Notes under the pieces: model-generated
Database searches by the model: none
The model's input: the letters and a program-made list of their open reading frames with translations, nothing else
Told to the model about the DNA's origin: nothing
Position numbers and translations under genes: made by a program
Part shown: positions 54,052 through 62,780 of the stretch, in pieces
Position numbering within the stretch: position 1 is the stretch's first letter
Layout of the letters: every line of letters starts with the position of its first letter
From: NCEH01 sp040049195
Lineage (GTDB): Bacteria > Pseudomonadota > Alphaproteobacteria > Rhizobiales > Xanthobacteraceae
Reading direction: 5' to 3' (one strand)
DNA length: 64,000 nucleotides
Assembly: GCF_040049195.1 (NCBI RefSeq)
Contig: NZ_JBDZDL010000008.1

Positions 54052-55545
54052 CTATCCCTCGCTGGCGTAGCGGCGGATGAGGTGGGCCTTGAACACGGCG
54101 GCATCCAGCGGCCGGCCGGTGGCGCGGGTGAGCAGCTCGTCGGTCTCATACAGCGAGCCCTGGCTGTGGATGTTGGCCCGCAGCCACGCCACAAGAGGGG
54201 CGAAATCGCCCTTGCCGATGCCCGGCAGGATGTCCGCGTCGGCCTTGCAGGCGGCGTCGAACACCTGCGCCGCCGTCATGGCGCCGAGCGTATAGGTGGG
54301 GAAATAGCCCCAGCCGCCGCTCGGCCAGTGGATATCCTGCAGGCAGCCCAGGCGATCGTCCGGCGGGGTCACGCCGAGCAGCTCCTGCATGCCCGCATTC
54401 CAGGCGGCGGGCAGTTCGGACAGGGGCATGGTGTCGGCGATCAGCGCCTTCTCCAGGCGATAGCGCAGGATGACATGGGCGGGATAGGTCACCTCGTCCG
54501 CATCGACACGGATGAAGCCGCGCTCCACGCGGGTATAGCGCCGCCACAGCGCATCCGCCTCCCACGCCGGCCCGCTGCCGCCGAAGGTCTCGCGCATGAG
54601 GGGGGCGGCATAGCGGATGAATTCGCGCGAGCGGCAGGCCTGCATCTCCATCAGCAGCGACTGGCTCTCGTGCACGCTCATGCCGCGCGCCATGGACACC
54701 GGCTGCGAGAGATAGGCCTGCGGGCGGCCCTGCTCGTAAAGCGCATGGCCGGTCTCGTGCATCACCCCCATGAGGGCGCTGGTAAAATCCGCCTCGTTAT
54801 AGCGGGTGGTGATGCGCACATCGTTGTCGGCACCGCCGCAGAAGGGATGGGTGGAGACATCGAGCCGGCCACGCTCGAAATCGAACCCCACCACGCCCAT
54901 CATGCGGATGCCCAGCGCGCGTTGCGCCTCCACCGCGAACGGGCCTTCCAGCGCTCGGTCGGCGGGCCGGCGGGCCTGGATCGCCAGCACATCCTCGGTG
55001 AAGCCGGGCAGGAAGCCGGCCAGATCGTCGAACAGGGCGTCGATGCGCGCGGAATGACCGCCGGGCTCATAATCGTTCAGCAGCGCGTCATACGCGGACA
55101 GGCCGAGCTTTTCCCCCTTGGCGCGGCCGATCTCGCGCTGGAGCTTTAGCACTTCGGAGAGATAGGGCAGCAGCGCCTTGAAATCGGCATCCGCGCGCGC
55201 CTGGCGCCACACCATCTCGCAGGCGGAGACCGCCTTGCTGGAGGCTTCCACCAGATCCGGCGGCAGCGCGGTTTCCACGGTCCAGATGCGGCGGATCTCG
55301 CGCAGGTTTGCCCGCTCCCAGGCGCCGAGGGTGTTGTCTTCCTCGGCGCCATCGAGCCAGTCGCCGATGCGCGCGTCGGTCACCATGCCGTGGCGCAGCA
55401 CCTGCAGCAGCGCCATGCTCTCGGAGCGGGTGGCGGAAGCGCCCTTCGGCATCATGGCCGAAGTGTCCCATTGCAGGATGCCGACGGCGTTGGACAAAGC
55501 GGAGATGCGATCGAAATGGGTGGAGAGATCGGAATAGGCGGTCAT
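54052..55545 (-). CDS. M32 family metallocarboxypeptidase (carboxypeptidase Taq type)
   Basis: A 497-residue cytoplasmic zinc carboxypeptidase removing C-terminal residues from peptides. The zinc motif HETGH is in MHETGHALYEQGRP, followed by the third ligand glutamate in SVHESQSLLME, both typical of M32. The N-terminal YSDLSTHFDRISALSNAVGILQWDTSAMMP is the family opening. The start at 55545 has GAGGAA 6 nt upstream; the reading frame is open to 55584. It is monocistronic. A 12-bp hairpin at 55641-55670 separates it from ssuD. Confidence 0.92.
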   Translation of the reverse strand: MTAYSDLSTHFDRISALSNAVGILQWDTSAMMPKGASATRSESMALLQVLRHGMVTDARIGDWLDGAEEDNTLGAWERANLREIRRIWTVETALPPDLVEASSKAVSACEMVWRQARADADFKALLPYLSEVLKLQREIGRAKGEKLGLSAYDALLNDYEPGGHSARIDALFDDLAGFLPGFTEDVLAIQARRPADRALEGPFAVEAQRALGIRMMGVVGFDFERGRLDVSTHPFCGGADNDVRITTRYNEADFTSALMGVMHETGHALYEQGRPQAYLSQPVSMARGMSVHESQSLLMEMQACRSREFIRYAAPLMRETFGGSGPAWEADALWRRYTRVERGFIRVDADEVTYPAHVILRYRLEKALIADTMPLSELPAAWNAGMQELLGVTPPDDRLGCLQDIHWPSGGWGYFPTYTLGAMTAAQVFDAACKADADILPGIGKGDFAPLVAWLRANIHSQGSLYETDELLTRATGRPLDAAVFKAHLIRRYASEG

Positions 55546-55640
55546 CACAATTTCCTCGGCCGCGCGGTTCCGCGCGCGCCGCACCGTGATAGCCCACTTT
55601 TCCGCCGATCTCGACCTTGTCCCACAACCCGGCGCAAATC

Positions 55641-55670
55641 GCCGGGGCCGCGCCGCCCCGCGGCCCCGGC
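55641..55670 (-). terminator. Strong hairpin downstream of ssuD
   Basis: A perfect 12-bp GC stem (55641-55652 with 55659-55670; arms GCCGGGGCCGCG and CGCGGCCCCGGC) with a 6-nt loop. On the minus strand it starts 20 nt after the ssuD stop, so it probably ends the organosulfur operon; there is no long T-tract. Confidence 0.65.
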
Positions 55671-55690
55671 GGCCGGCGCGTCCGACGGGA

Positions 55691-56884
55691 TCAGGACGCG
55701 CTGACGCGACGCTGCTGGGGCAGGATGGTGTTGCCGATCATCTCGCCGAAGGGCCCGCGATGGGGCGTGTGCACCGCCGGGCGGCCGGTGGTCGCGGCGA
55801 GCGGCAGCAGGGGGAACACGCCCTCGGCGAAGCGATAGGCCTCTTCCAGGTGCGGATAGCCGGAGAGCACGAAGGTATCGATGCCGAGGCTCATATATTC
55901 CTTCATGCGTTCAGCGACCGTCTGCGGATCGCCCACCAGCGCCGTGCCGGCGCCGCCGCGCACCAGGCCGACGCCGGCCCACAGATTGGGCGAAACCTCC
56001 AGCTTGTCGCGCCGCCCGCCGTGCAGGCGCGTCATGCGCTGCTGGCCCACCGAATCCATGCGGGCGAACACCTTCTGCGCTTCCGCGATGGTGGCGTCGT
56101 CCACATGCTGGATCAGCTTGTCGGCGGCGGCCCAGGCCTCTTCATTGGTGTCGCGCACGATCACGTGCAGGCGGATGCCGAAGCTCAGCTCGCGGCCGGC
56201 CTTGGCGGCGCGCTTGCGCAGCTCGGTGATCTTCTCGGCCACCTGCGCCGGGGGTTCGCCCCAGGTGAGATATTTCTGAACCTGGTTCGCCGCCACATCC
56301 AGCGCCGGCTCGGAGGAGCCACCGAAGAACAGCGGCGGGTGGGGTTGCTGCACCGGCGGATAGAGCAGCTTGCCGCCTTCCACCTTCAGATGCTTGCCGG
56401 TGAAGGTCACATCCTCGCCCTTCAGCAGGCGGGCATAGATGTCGAGGAATTCGGCGGTCACCTCATAGCGCTCGCCATGATCGAGGAAGAAGCCGTCGCC
56501 CCGGTTCTCCACGGGATCGCCGCCGGTCACCACATTGATGAGCACGCGTCCGTTGGAGATGCGGTCCAGCGTCGCCGTCATGCGCGCCGCCACCGCCGGC
56601 TCCAGCAGGCCGGGCCGCACGGCGATGAGATAGCGCAGCTTCTCGGTCAGCGGGGCGAGCGCGGAGGCGACGATCCAGCTGTCCTCGCACGAGCGCCCGG
56701 TGGGGATGAGCACACCGAAATAGCCGAGCTGGTCCGCCGCCTGCGCCACCTGGCGCAGATAGCCGAGCGAGACTTCGCGCGCGCCATAGGATGTGCCGAG
56801 ATAATGCCCGTCGCCATGGGTGGGAAGAAACCAGAGCACATTGGCTTCGGTGGCGGGAACGAGGGAAGACGTGTCAGTCATCAT
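55691..56884 (-). CDS. ssuD: FMNH2-dependent alkanesulfonate monooxygenase
   Basis: A 397-residue bacterial-luciferase-fold enzyme that cleaves alkanesulfonates to aldehyde and sulfite for sulfur supply. It follows E. coli SsuD closely: WFLPTHGDGHYLGT, GVLIPTGRSCEDSW (with the active-site cysteine), VTGGDPVENRGDGFFLDHGERYE, LTWGEPPAQV, RLHVIVRDTNEEAW and NLWAGVGLVRGGAGTALVG. It needs reduced FMN from a separate reductase; no ssuE is in the window. It is the last gene of the four-gene sulfur operon, 18 bp after the second monooxygenase. Confidence 0.95.
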   Translation of the reverse strand: MMTDTSSLVPATEANVLWFLPTHGDGHYLGTSYGAREVSLGYLRQVAQAADQLGYFGVLIPTGRSCEDSWIVASALAPLTEKLRYLIAVRPGLLEPAVAARMTATLDRISNGRVLINVVTGGDPVENRGDGFFLDHGERYEVTAEFLDIYARLLKGEDVTFTGKHLKVEGGKLLYPPVQQPHPPLFFGGSSEPALDVAANQVQKYLTWGEPPAQVAEKITELRKRAAKAGRELSFGIRLHVIVRDTNEEAWAAADKLIQHVDDATIAEAQKVFARMDSVGQQRMTRLHGGRRDKLEVSPNLWAGVGLVRGGAGTALVGDPQTVAERMKEYMSLGIDTFVLSGYPHLEEAYRFAEGVFPLLPLAATTGRPAVHTPHRGPFGEMIGNTILPQQRRVSAS

Positions 56885-56902
56885 GCAACTCTCAGTGCGA
56901 AG

Positions 56903-58288
56903 TCATTCGGCCGCCGAGGCGAAGGCCTGGCGGCGATGGGCGACGGCGGGATGGGGCGCGGCGAGGCGCGGGCCGCCCCCCGTGAGCTTTTCCCGCAGGG
57001 TTCCGGGCGCATAGGCCCGCTTGTAGCGGCCGCGCCGCTGCAGCTCGGGCACCAGCAGGTCGGCGATGTCCGCGAAGGTCTCCGGCGCCACCACATAGGC
57101 GAGATTGAAGCCGTCGATGCCGGTGGCGTCGGCGAACGCTTCGAGCGCGTCGGCCACCTGGGCGGGATCGCCCACGAACACCGGGCCGACACCGCCGATG
57201 CCCACATGCTCGGCCACTTCCCGCACGGTCCACACGCGGCTCGGATCGGCGCGGGTCATGTTGTCCATGGCGCTGCGGCCGGCCTCGTTCTGGATGTGCC
57301 GCACCTGCTGGTCGAGCGCATAGGTGGAGAAATCCACCCCGGTCCAGCCGGAATAGAGGGCCAGCGCGCCCTCCAGGCTCACGTAGCGGCGATAGTCTTC
57401 GAGCTTCGCCCGCGCCTGCGCCTCGCTCTCGCCGAGGATCACGGTGGCGAGCGCGAACACCTTCACATCGCGCGCCGCGCGGCCGTTCTCCACCGCCGCC
57501 TGCCGCAGGGCCGCGACGCGCGGGGCGATGACCTGCACCGAGGGGCCGGAGACGAACACCGCCTCGGCATGGCGCCCGGCGAAGCTGCGCCCCTTCGGCG
57601 AGGTGCCGGCCTGGTAGAGCACCGGCGTGCGCTGTTTCGAGGGCTCGGAAAGATGGATTGCGTCGAGGCGGAAATTCGGCCCGTCGTGATGCACCGCATG
57701 CACCTTGGCCGGGTCGGTGAAGACGCCGCGCGCGCGGTCGCGCACCGCCGCATCGTCGTCCCAGGAGCCTTCCCAGAGCTTGTAGACCACCTCCATATAT
57801 TCGTCCGCCACGTCGTAGCGGTCGTCATGGGCTTTCTGCCGGGCGAGCCCCATGCCCTTGGCGGCGCTGTTGAGATAGCCGGTGACGATGTTCCAGCCGA
57901 CGCGCCCCTCGGTGAGATGGTCGAGCGTGCTCATGCGCCGCGCGAAGGGATAGGGCGGCTCATAGGACAAGGTGGAGGTGACGCCGAAGCCGAGATGCGC
58001 GGTGACCGCCGCCATGGCCGGCACGATCAGCAAGGGATCGTTGACCGGCACCTGGGTGGCGTTGCGCAGCGCGGCGTCGGGCGTGCCGCCATAGACATCA
58101 TAGACGCCCAGCACATCGGCGAGGAAGAGCCCGTCGAACAGGCCGCGCTCCAGGATGCGCGCGAGGTCGGTCCAATAGCGCAGCGTGTTGTATTCGCCCG
58201 AACGGTCGCGCGGGTGGCGCCACAGGCCGGGCGACTGGTGCCCGACGCAATTCATGGCGAAGGCGTTGAAGCGGATCTCGTTGCTCAT
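56903..58288 (-). CDS. NtaA/SnaA/DszA-type FMNH2-dependent monooxygenase
   Basis: A 461-residue luciferase-like monooxygenase of the NtaA/SnaA/DszA/DmoA group (ending near residue 440 with variable tail). Signatures: RSGEYNTLRYWTDLARILERGLFDGLFLADVLGVYDVYGG, TSTLSYEPPYPFARRMSTLDHLTEGRVGWNIVTGYL and LYQAGTSPKGRSFAGRHAEAVFV. Members attack dibenzothiophene sulfone, dimethyl sulfide, nitrilotriacetate and similar. The ATG at 58288 has GAGG 8 nt upstream. With ssuD and sfnB genes it points to desulfurisation of a sulfone or thioether. Confidence 0.88.
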   Translation of the reverse strand: MSNEIRFNAFAMNCVGHQSPGLWRHPRDRSGEYNTLRYWTDLARILERGLFDGLFLADVLGVYDVYGGTPDAALRNATQVPVNDPLLIVPAMAAVTAHLGFGVTSTLSYEPPYPFARRMSTLDHLTEGRVGWNIVTGYLNSAAKGMGLARQKAHDDRYDVADEYMEVVYKLWEGSWDDDAAVRDRARGVFTDPAKVHAVHHDGPNFRLDAIHLSEPSKQRTPVLYQAGTSPKGRSFAGRHAEAVFVSGPSVQVIAPRVAALRQAAVENGRAARDVKVFALATVILGESEAQARAKLEDYRRYVSLEGALALYSGWTGVDFSTYALDQQVRHIQNEAGRSAMDNMTRADPSRVWTVREVAEHVGIGGVGPVFVGDPAQVADALEAFADATGIDGFNLAYVVAPETFADIADLLVPELQRRGRYKRAYAPGTLREKLTGGGPRLAAPHPAVAHRRQAFASAAE

Positions 58289-58298
58289 GATCGCCGCC

Positions 58299-59561
58299 TC
58301 ACACCGCGCCATGCCGGGGCGGGGCGACGCCGTTCAGCCAGTAATTGCCCACCACGTGATATTTCCAGCGCACCGGATCATGCAGCGTGTGGGTGCGCGA
58401 GTTGCGCCAATACCGGTCGAGATTGAGGCTGGTGAGGGTGGAGCGCGTGCCGGAGAGCTCGAACAATTTGTTCGTCGCATGCAGCGCCGCCTCGGTGGCC
58501 GCCACCTTCAGTTCCGCCACCGCGATGGAGGCATCGACGGAGCGGGCCTCGGGATCGAGGAAGGCCTCGTCGATGATGCGCCCGGCCCGCCGCTGCAGTG
58601 CCTCGGCGGCGCGGATGCGCACGCGGATATCGCCGATATCGGAGATCACGTACGGATCTTCCCAGGCGTGCTCCCGGCCGCTGTCGGCCCAGGGCCGCGA
58701 ATGGGTGCGCACGAAGGCGATGGTCTCGGCGAGCGCGCCGCGCGCGATGCCCACCTCGATGGCGCCGTGCATGATCTGCGCGACCGCGCCCATGGGGGTC
58801 GGGCGCTCGAACGCCTGATAATGCGGCACGATCTCGAAGTCCGTCGCGCGCACATTGTCGAAGCTGGTGGTGCCGCTGGCCGTGGTGCGCTGGCCGAAGC
58901 TGGCCCAGTCGTTCAGGAGCGTCAGCCCCTGCGCACCACGCGGCAGGAAGACGAGCACCCGCTTGCCGGCGGAATTGAGCGCGGTGACGACGATCCAATG
59001 GGCGAAGAGCGCGCCGGTGGAATAGAATTTCCGCCCGTTCACCACATGGCCCGCGCCTTCCGGCAACACGGTGGTGGCGATCTGCCCCTGGCGCTTGGCG
59101 TCGCGCTCGGACAGCGCATTGCCGAAGCGGTCGCCCGCCAGCACGCGGGAGAAGAAGAAGCGCTTTTGCTCCTCGGTGGCATCGAGCCGCAGCGCTTCCA
59201 CCAGATAGAAATGGTTCTGCGGGATCTGGCCGAGATTGGGATCGGCGGCGGAAATGATGGCGATGACTTCCGCCAGCGTGACGGCGGAAACGCCGGCGCC
59301 GCCATATGCCTTGGGAACCGTGATCGCCCACAACCCGCTTTGGGAAAACGCCTCGACTTCCGCGAGCGGCAGGCGGCCCTCGCGGTCACGCTCGCTCGCC
59401 TCGCGGGCGAAGACCAGTGCCAGCGCGCGGGCGGTCTCGATCGCCTCGGCGTCGCTGGCGATGCGGTGCGCGGGCTTCGCGCGCTCCACCAGGACGGGCA
59501 CCGGACCGGGCGCGGCGGGCGAAGATGCGGCGGGCGCGGGAAAGGGATGGATCGCGTTCAT
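58299..59561 (-). CDS. sfnB: SfnB/DszC-type flavin-dependent oxidoreductase (acyl-CoA dehydrogenase fold), copy 1
   Basis: A 420-residue protein of the acyl-CoA dehydrogenase fold. WAITVPKAYGGAGVS, the flavin-binding FYSTGALFAHWIVV and QRTTASGTTSFDNV, and the C-terminal HTLHDPVRWKYHVVGNYWLNG place it with SfnB and DszC, sulfur-acquisition enzymes that oxygenate organosulfur substrates rather than acyl-CoA. The acyl-CoA dehydrogenase catalytic glutamate is not evident, as expected. It begins 10 bp after the end of its paralogue. Confidence 0.85.
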   Translation of the reverse strand: MNAIHPFPAPAASSPAAPGPVPVLVERAKPAHRIASDAEAIETARALALVFAREASERDREGRLPLAEVEAFSQSGLWAITVPKAYGGAGVSAVTLAEVIAIISAADPNLGQIPQNHFYLVEALRLDATEEQKRFFFSRVLAGDRFGNALSERDAKRQGQIATTVLPEGAGHVVNGRKFYSTGALFAHWIVVTALNSAGKRVLVFLPRGAQGLTLLNDWASFGQRTTASGTTSFDNVRATDFEIVPHYQAFERPTPMGAVAQIMHGAIEVGIARGALAETIAFVRTHSRPWADSGREHAWEDPYVISDIGDIRVRIRAAEALQRRAGRIIDEAFLDPEARSVDASIAVAELKVAATEAALHATNKLFELSGTRSTLTSLNLDRYWRNSRTHTLHDPVRWKYHVVGNYWLNGVAPPRHGAV

Positions 59562-59571
59562 GATACGCTCC

Positions 59572-60819
59572 TCACAGCCAGGAATGGCGCGGCGGCTTGA
59601 GGCCGTTCAGCGCGTAATTGCCGATGGCGTGGAATTTCCAGCGCACCGGATCGTGCAGGGTGTGGATGCGGGCGTCGCGCCAATAGCGGTCGAGATTGTC
59701 TTGCGCCAGCGCGGCGCGGGTGCCGGACAGTTCGAACAGCTTTGAACCCGCCAGCAGGGCGATTTCCGTGGTGAGCACCTTCGCCTCGGCCACCGCGATG
59801 GAGGCGTGGGCGACGCTGTCCTCGGTCTCGTCCGCGAGCGCGGCGTCGATGGCGAGGCCCACCTCTTCCAGCACCGCCTCGGCGGCGTGCAGGCGGATGG
59901 CGAGGTCGCCGATGTCGCGCAGCACGTAGGGCTCCTGCGCCACCGCCTCGACGCCGCTGTCGGGCCAGGGGCGGGCGCGGGTCTTCACGAAGCGGATGGT
60001 TTCCTCCAGCGCGCCGCGCGCGATGCCGGCGTCGATGGCCGCCTGGATGATCTGCGCCACCGGCCCGTGCACCGAGGGCCCCTCGAAGGCCCAATAGCTC
60101 TCGATCACATGGCTCGCCGGCACGAACACGTCGTCGAGAACGACGGTGCCGCTGGCGGTGGTGCGCTGGCCGATGCCGGTCCAATCGTCGAGAACGGAAA
60201 GGCCGGGCGCATCGCGCTCCAGAAAGGCGAGGCGGCCCTTGCCGTCCTCGCCGATGGCGTTGACCGGCACCAGATGGGCGAAGGCCGCGCCGGTGCAATA
60301 GAATTTCTCGCCACGCACGATGAAGCCGTCGCCATGCGGGATCAGCCGGGTGTGAAAATCGAGAATGGTCTTGCCGGCGCGCTCGGAAATGGCGTTGCCG
60401 AAGCGCAGCCCCTCCAGCGCCGCCCGATAGAAGAAGCGCCGCTTCTGCGCGCTCGGGTCGAAGCGGATCAGATCGATGATGCTGAGATGGTTCTGGGCGA
60501 GCTGCGCGATCGAGGCGTCCGCCGCCGCGATCAGCGCGAACATCCGCGCAAGGGTCGCATAGGACACCGCCGGGCCGCCCTCGGCCTTCGGCACGTTCAG
60601 GCTCCACAGGCCGCTTTGCGAGAAGCGGTCGAGTTCCGCGATCGGCAATTGCCGTCCCGCATCGCGCGCGGCCGCCCCGGGTGCGAATTCGGCGGCAAGC
60701 GCCCGCGCCACGGTGAGCGCCTCGGCATCGGAAGCCACCACATGCGCCGGACGGGCCGGCTTTGGCAGCGGCGCGAAGGCGGAGCGCTCCGCTGCGCGGG
60801 CACGCTTCACATCACTCAC
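59572..60819 (-). CDS. sfnB: SfnB/DszC-type flavin-dependent oxidoreductase, copy 2
   Basis: A 415-residue paralogue of the next gene, alignable along its whole length: WSLNVPKAEGGPAVS, FYCTGAAFAHLVPV, QRTTASGTVVLDDV, HTLHDPVRWKFHAIGNYALNG and an end in PPRH followed by four residues, as in the neighbour. The pair is a tandem duplication that has diverged. The start is the GTG at 60819 because AGGAGG lies 7 nt before it; the frame is open upstream to 60864. First gene of the organosulfur operon. Confidence 0.85.
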   Translation of the reverse strand: MSDVKRARAAERSAFAPLPKPARPAHVVASDAEALTVARALAAEFAPGAAARDAGRQLPIAELDRFSQSGLWSLNVPKAEGGPAVSYATLARMFALIAAADASIAQLAQNHLSIIDLIRFDPSAQKRRFFYRAALEGLRFGNAISERAGKTILDFHTRLIPHGDGFIVRGEKFYCTGAAFAHLVPVNAIGEDGKGRLAFLERDAPGLSVLDDWTGIGQRTTASGTVVLDDVFVPASHVIESYWAFEGPSVHGPVAQIIQAAIDAGIARGALEETIRFVKTRARPWPDSGVEAVAQEPYVLRDIGDLAIRLHAAEAVLEEVGLAIDAALADETEDSVAHASIAVAEAKVLTTEIALLAGSKLFELSGTRAALAQDNLDRYWRDARIHTLHDPVRWKFHAIGNYALNGLKPPRHSWL

Positions 60820-60935
60820 GACAACCCCTCCTAAATACATAAATTCGATAAAATCAGTGAACATTATTGACTAAACAAAATCCCAGTGTCTATCATAATT
60901 TAACACATATTTTCTATGTTATTAGGAGACATGCC
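60820..60935. promoter_or_regulatory. AT-rich divergent promoter between sulfur operon and solute-binding protein gene
   Basis: A 116-bp gap much richer in AT than its surroundings. Rightward: TTGACT (60867-60872), 18 bp, TATCAT (60891-60896). Leftward: TAGACA (complement of 60887-60892), 18 bp, AATAAT (complement of 60863-60868). The two promoters overlap almost fully, so use of one should hinder the other. A CysB/Cbl-like sulfur regulator could act here, but I cannot define its site. Confidence 0.55.
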
Positions 60936-62567
60936 GTGAGCGAGAGCCGCCATCCAGCGCGACCGGGACGTGAGAAACGCGGATTTCGAAGCGTCCTGGC
61001 CGCCGCCTGCTTCTCGCTCGTGGCGGCCGGCGCGCAAGCCGAGGAACCCCACAAGGGCGGCACCCTGACCGCCATCATCCAGCCCGAGCCGGTGATCCTC
61101 ACCGCCGCGCTGAACACCGCCGCCCCCACCGGCGTCGTTTCCGGCAACATCTTCGACGGGCTGGTGGATTACGACGCCAACCTGAACCCCGTGCCGGCCC
61201 TGGCCGAGAGCTGGGAAACCTCGGCCGACGGCCTCACCTTCACCCTGCATTTGCGCAAAGGGGTGCAATGGCACGACGGCAAGCCCTTCACCGCGGCGGA
61301 CGTGAAATGGACGCTGGAGGAGGTGTGGCAGAAGATCCACCCGCGCAACCAGGCCATCTTCGGCAAGGTGACCTCGGTGGATACGCCGGACGACTCCACC
61401 GTGGTGCTGCACCTCAGTCAGCCCTCGGTGGCGATCCTCTCCTCGCTGAATTCCAACGGCGCCCAGGTGCTGCCCAAGCACCTCTATGAAGGCACCGACC
61501 TGCTCAACAATCCCTACAACAACAAGCCGGTCGGCACCGGCCCGTTCGTGTTCAAGGAATGGAGCCGGGGCAATTACATCGTCCTGGAGCGCAATCCCAA
61601 TTATTGGGACAAGACCAAGCCCTATCTGGACAAGGTGATCTTCAAGGTGATCCCCGACGCCGCCGCCCGCGCCGCCGCGCTGGAAAAGGGCGAGGTGCAA
61701 TATGGCGTGCTGAGCCCGGTGCCGCTGAAGGATGCCGAGCGGCTCTCCAAGCTGCCCTCGCTGCGCGTCACCACCCAGGGCTATGAATGGCTCTCGCCCT
61801 TCCTGTTCGCCGATTTCAACGTGGACCGCGCGAACATCAAGGACGTGAAGGTGCGCCAGGCCCTGGCCCATGCCATCGACCGCAAGACCATCGCCAACGT
61901 GGTGTGGTTCGGCTTCGCCAAGCCCGCCGTGAGCCCGGTGCCCACCACGCTCACCGCGTTCCACGATGCCGGCGGCATCGCGTACGATTTCGATCCCAAG
62001 AAGGCCGAGGCGCTGCTGGACGAGGCGGGCTACAAGCGCGGCGCCGACGGCGTGCGCTTCACCCTCGACATCGACTACATTCCCTATGGCGATGATTTCA
62101 AGCGCACCGCGGAATATCTGAAGCAGGCGCTCAAGCGCGTGGGCGTGGAGGCCAATGTCCGCTCGCAGGATACGGCCGCCTATACCAAGCGCGTCTATGG
62201 TGACCGCGATTTCGACATCGCCATCACCTGGTTCGCCGCCTTCTCCGATCCTCAGGTGGGCGTCAACCGCGCCTATTGGTCCGGCTCCATCGGCAAGAAC
62301 ATTCCCTGGACCAACGGCTCGGGCTATCGCAACCCCAAGGTGGACGCGCTGATCGCCGCCGTGCAGGGCGAGGCGGACCCGCAGAAGCGCATCCAGGAGT
62401 TCAAGGATCTCCAGAAGATCGTGCTCACCGACCTGCCGACCCTGCCGCTGGTGGAACTGAAGTTCTTCACGGTGGAGGCGGCGAACCTCAAGCACCCGAC
62501 GCCGCGCGGCGACCAGGTCTACGGCTCGTTCCGCGACTTCTGGTTCGACGACGCGAAATCGAACTGA
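60936..62567 (+). CDS. Family 5 ABC transporter solute-binding protein (dipeptide/oligopeptide type)
   Basis: A 543-residue periplasmic binding protein with a signal peptide (basic start, then SVLAAACFSLVAAGAQA-EE). SBP_bac_5 features: FDGLVDYDANLNPVPALAESWETSADGLTFTLHLRKGVQWHDGKPFTAADVKWTLE and GTGPFVFKEW, ERNPNYWDKTKPYLDKV. The class binds peptides, nickel, opines or glutathione-like compounds. Divergence from the sfnB-ssuD operon suggests a sulfur-containing substrate (inference). The GTG at 60936 has AGGAG 8 nt upstream; the frame is open to 60867. A 20-bp palindrome (62564-62583) overlaps its stop codon. Confidence 0.88.
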   Translation: MSESRHPARPGREKRGFRSVLAAACFSLVAAGAQAEEPHKGGTLTAIIQPEPVILTAALNTAAPTGVVSGNIFDGLVDYDANLNPVPALAESWETSADGLTFTLHLRKGVQWHDGKPFTAADVKWTLEEVWQKIHPRNQAIFGKVTSVDTPDDSTVVLHLSQPSVAILSSLNSNGAQVLPKHLYEGTDLLNNPYNNKPVGTGPFVFKEWSRGNYIVLERNPNYWDKTKPYLDKVIFKVIPDAAARAAALEKGEVQYGVLSPVPLKDAERLSKLPSLRVTTQGYEWLSPFLFADFNVDRANIKDVKVRQALAHAIDRKTIANVVWFGFAKPAVSPVPTTLTAFHDAGGIAYDFDPKKAEALLDEAGYKRGADGVRFTLDIDYIPYGDDFKRTAEYLKQALKRVGVEANVRSQDTAAYTKRVYGDRDFDIAITWFAAFSDPQVGVNRAYWSGSIGKNIPWTNGSGYRNPKVDALIAAVQGEADPQKRIQEFKDLQKIVLTDLPTLPLVELKFFTVEAANLKHPTPRGDQVYGSFRDFWFDDAKSN

Positions 62568-62597
62568 GCGAACGTTCGTTCAGCGGGCGCCGCCTTG

Positions 62598-62689
62598 CCC
62601 CCTCCCCAACCCGCCCCCGCAAGCGGAGAGGGAGCCTGAGCCGAAAACGCAATAGACCCTTTCCCCGTGCGGGGCGGGGTGGGAGGGGG
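62598..62689. repeat. RIME-like intergenic inverted repeat
   Basis: A left arm rich in C (62598-62617) and a right arm rich in G (62671-62689) are near-complementary over ~19 bp, around a ~53-bp centre with its own small hairpins. C-rich/G-rich elements of this form are common interspersed repeats between genes of Hyphomicrobiales. It lies between two tandem binding-protein genes. Confidence 0.6.
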
Positions 62690-62780
62690 AATTCCTCACC
62701 CGCAGGAAGCGCTCCCCAAATCGCGACGCACGGCACCGCTGCCTGCGTCACCGGACAGACAGACTTTCGGAAACCCGACC

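Noticed and set aside
55586..58426. 946-codon plus-strand frame opposite ssuD and the NtaA-type gene
   Set aside because: Shadow of GC-rich genes; the minus strand matches known monooxygenases in detail.
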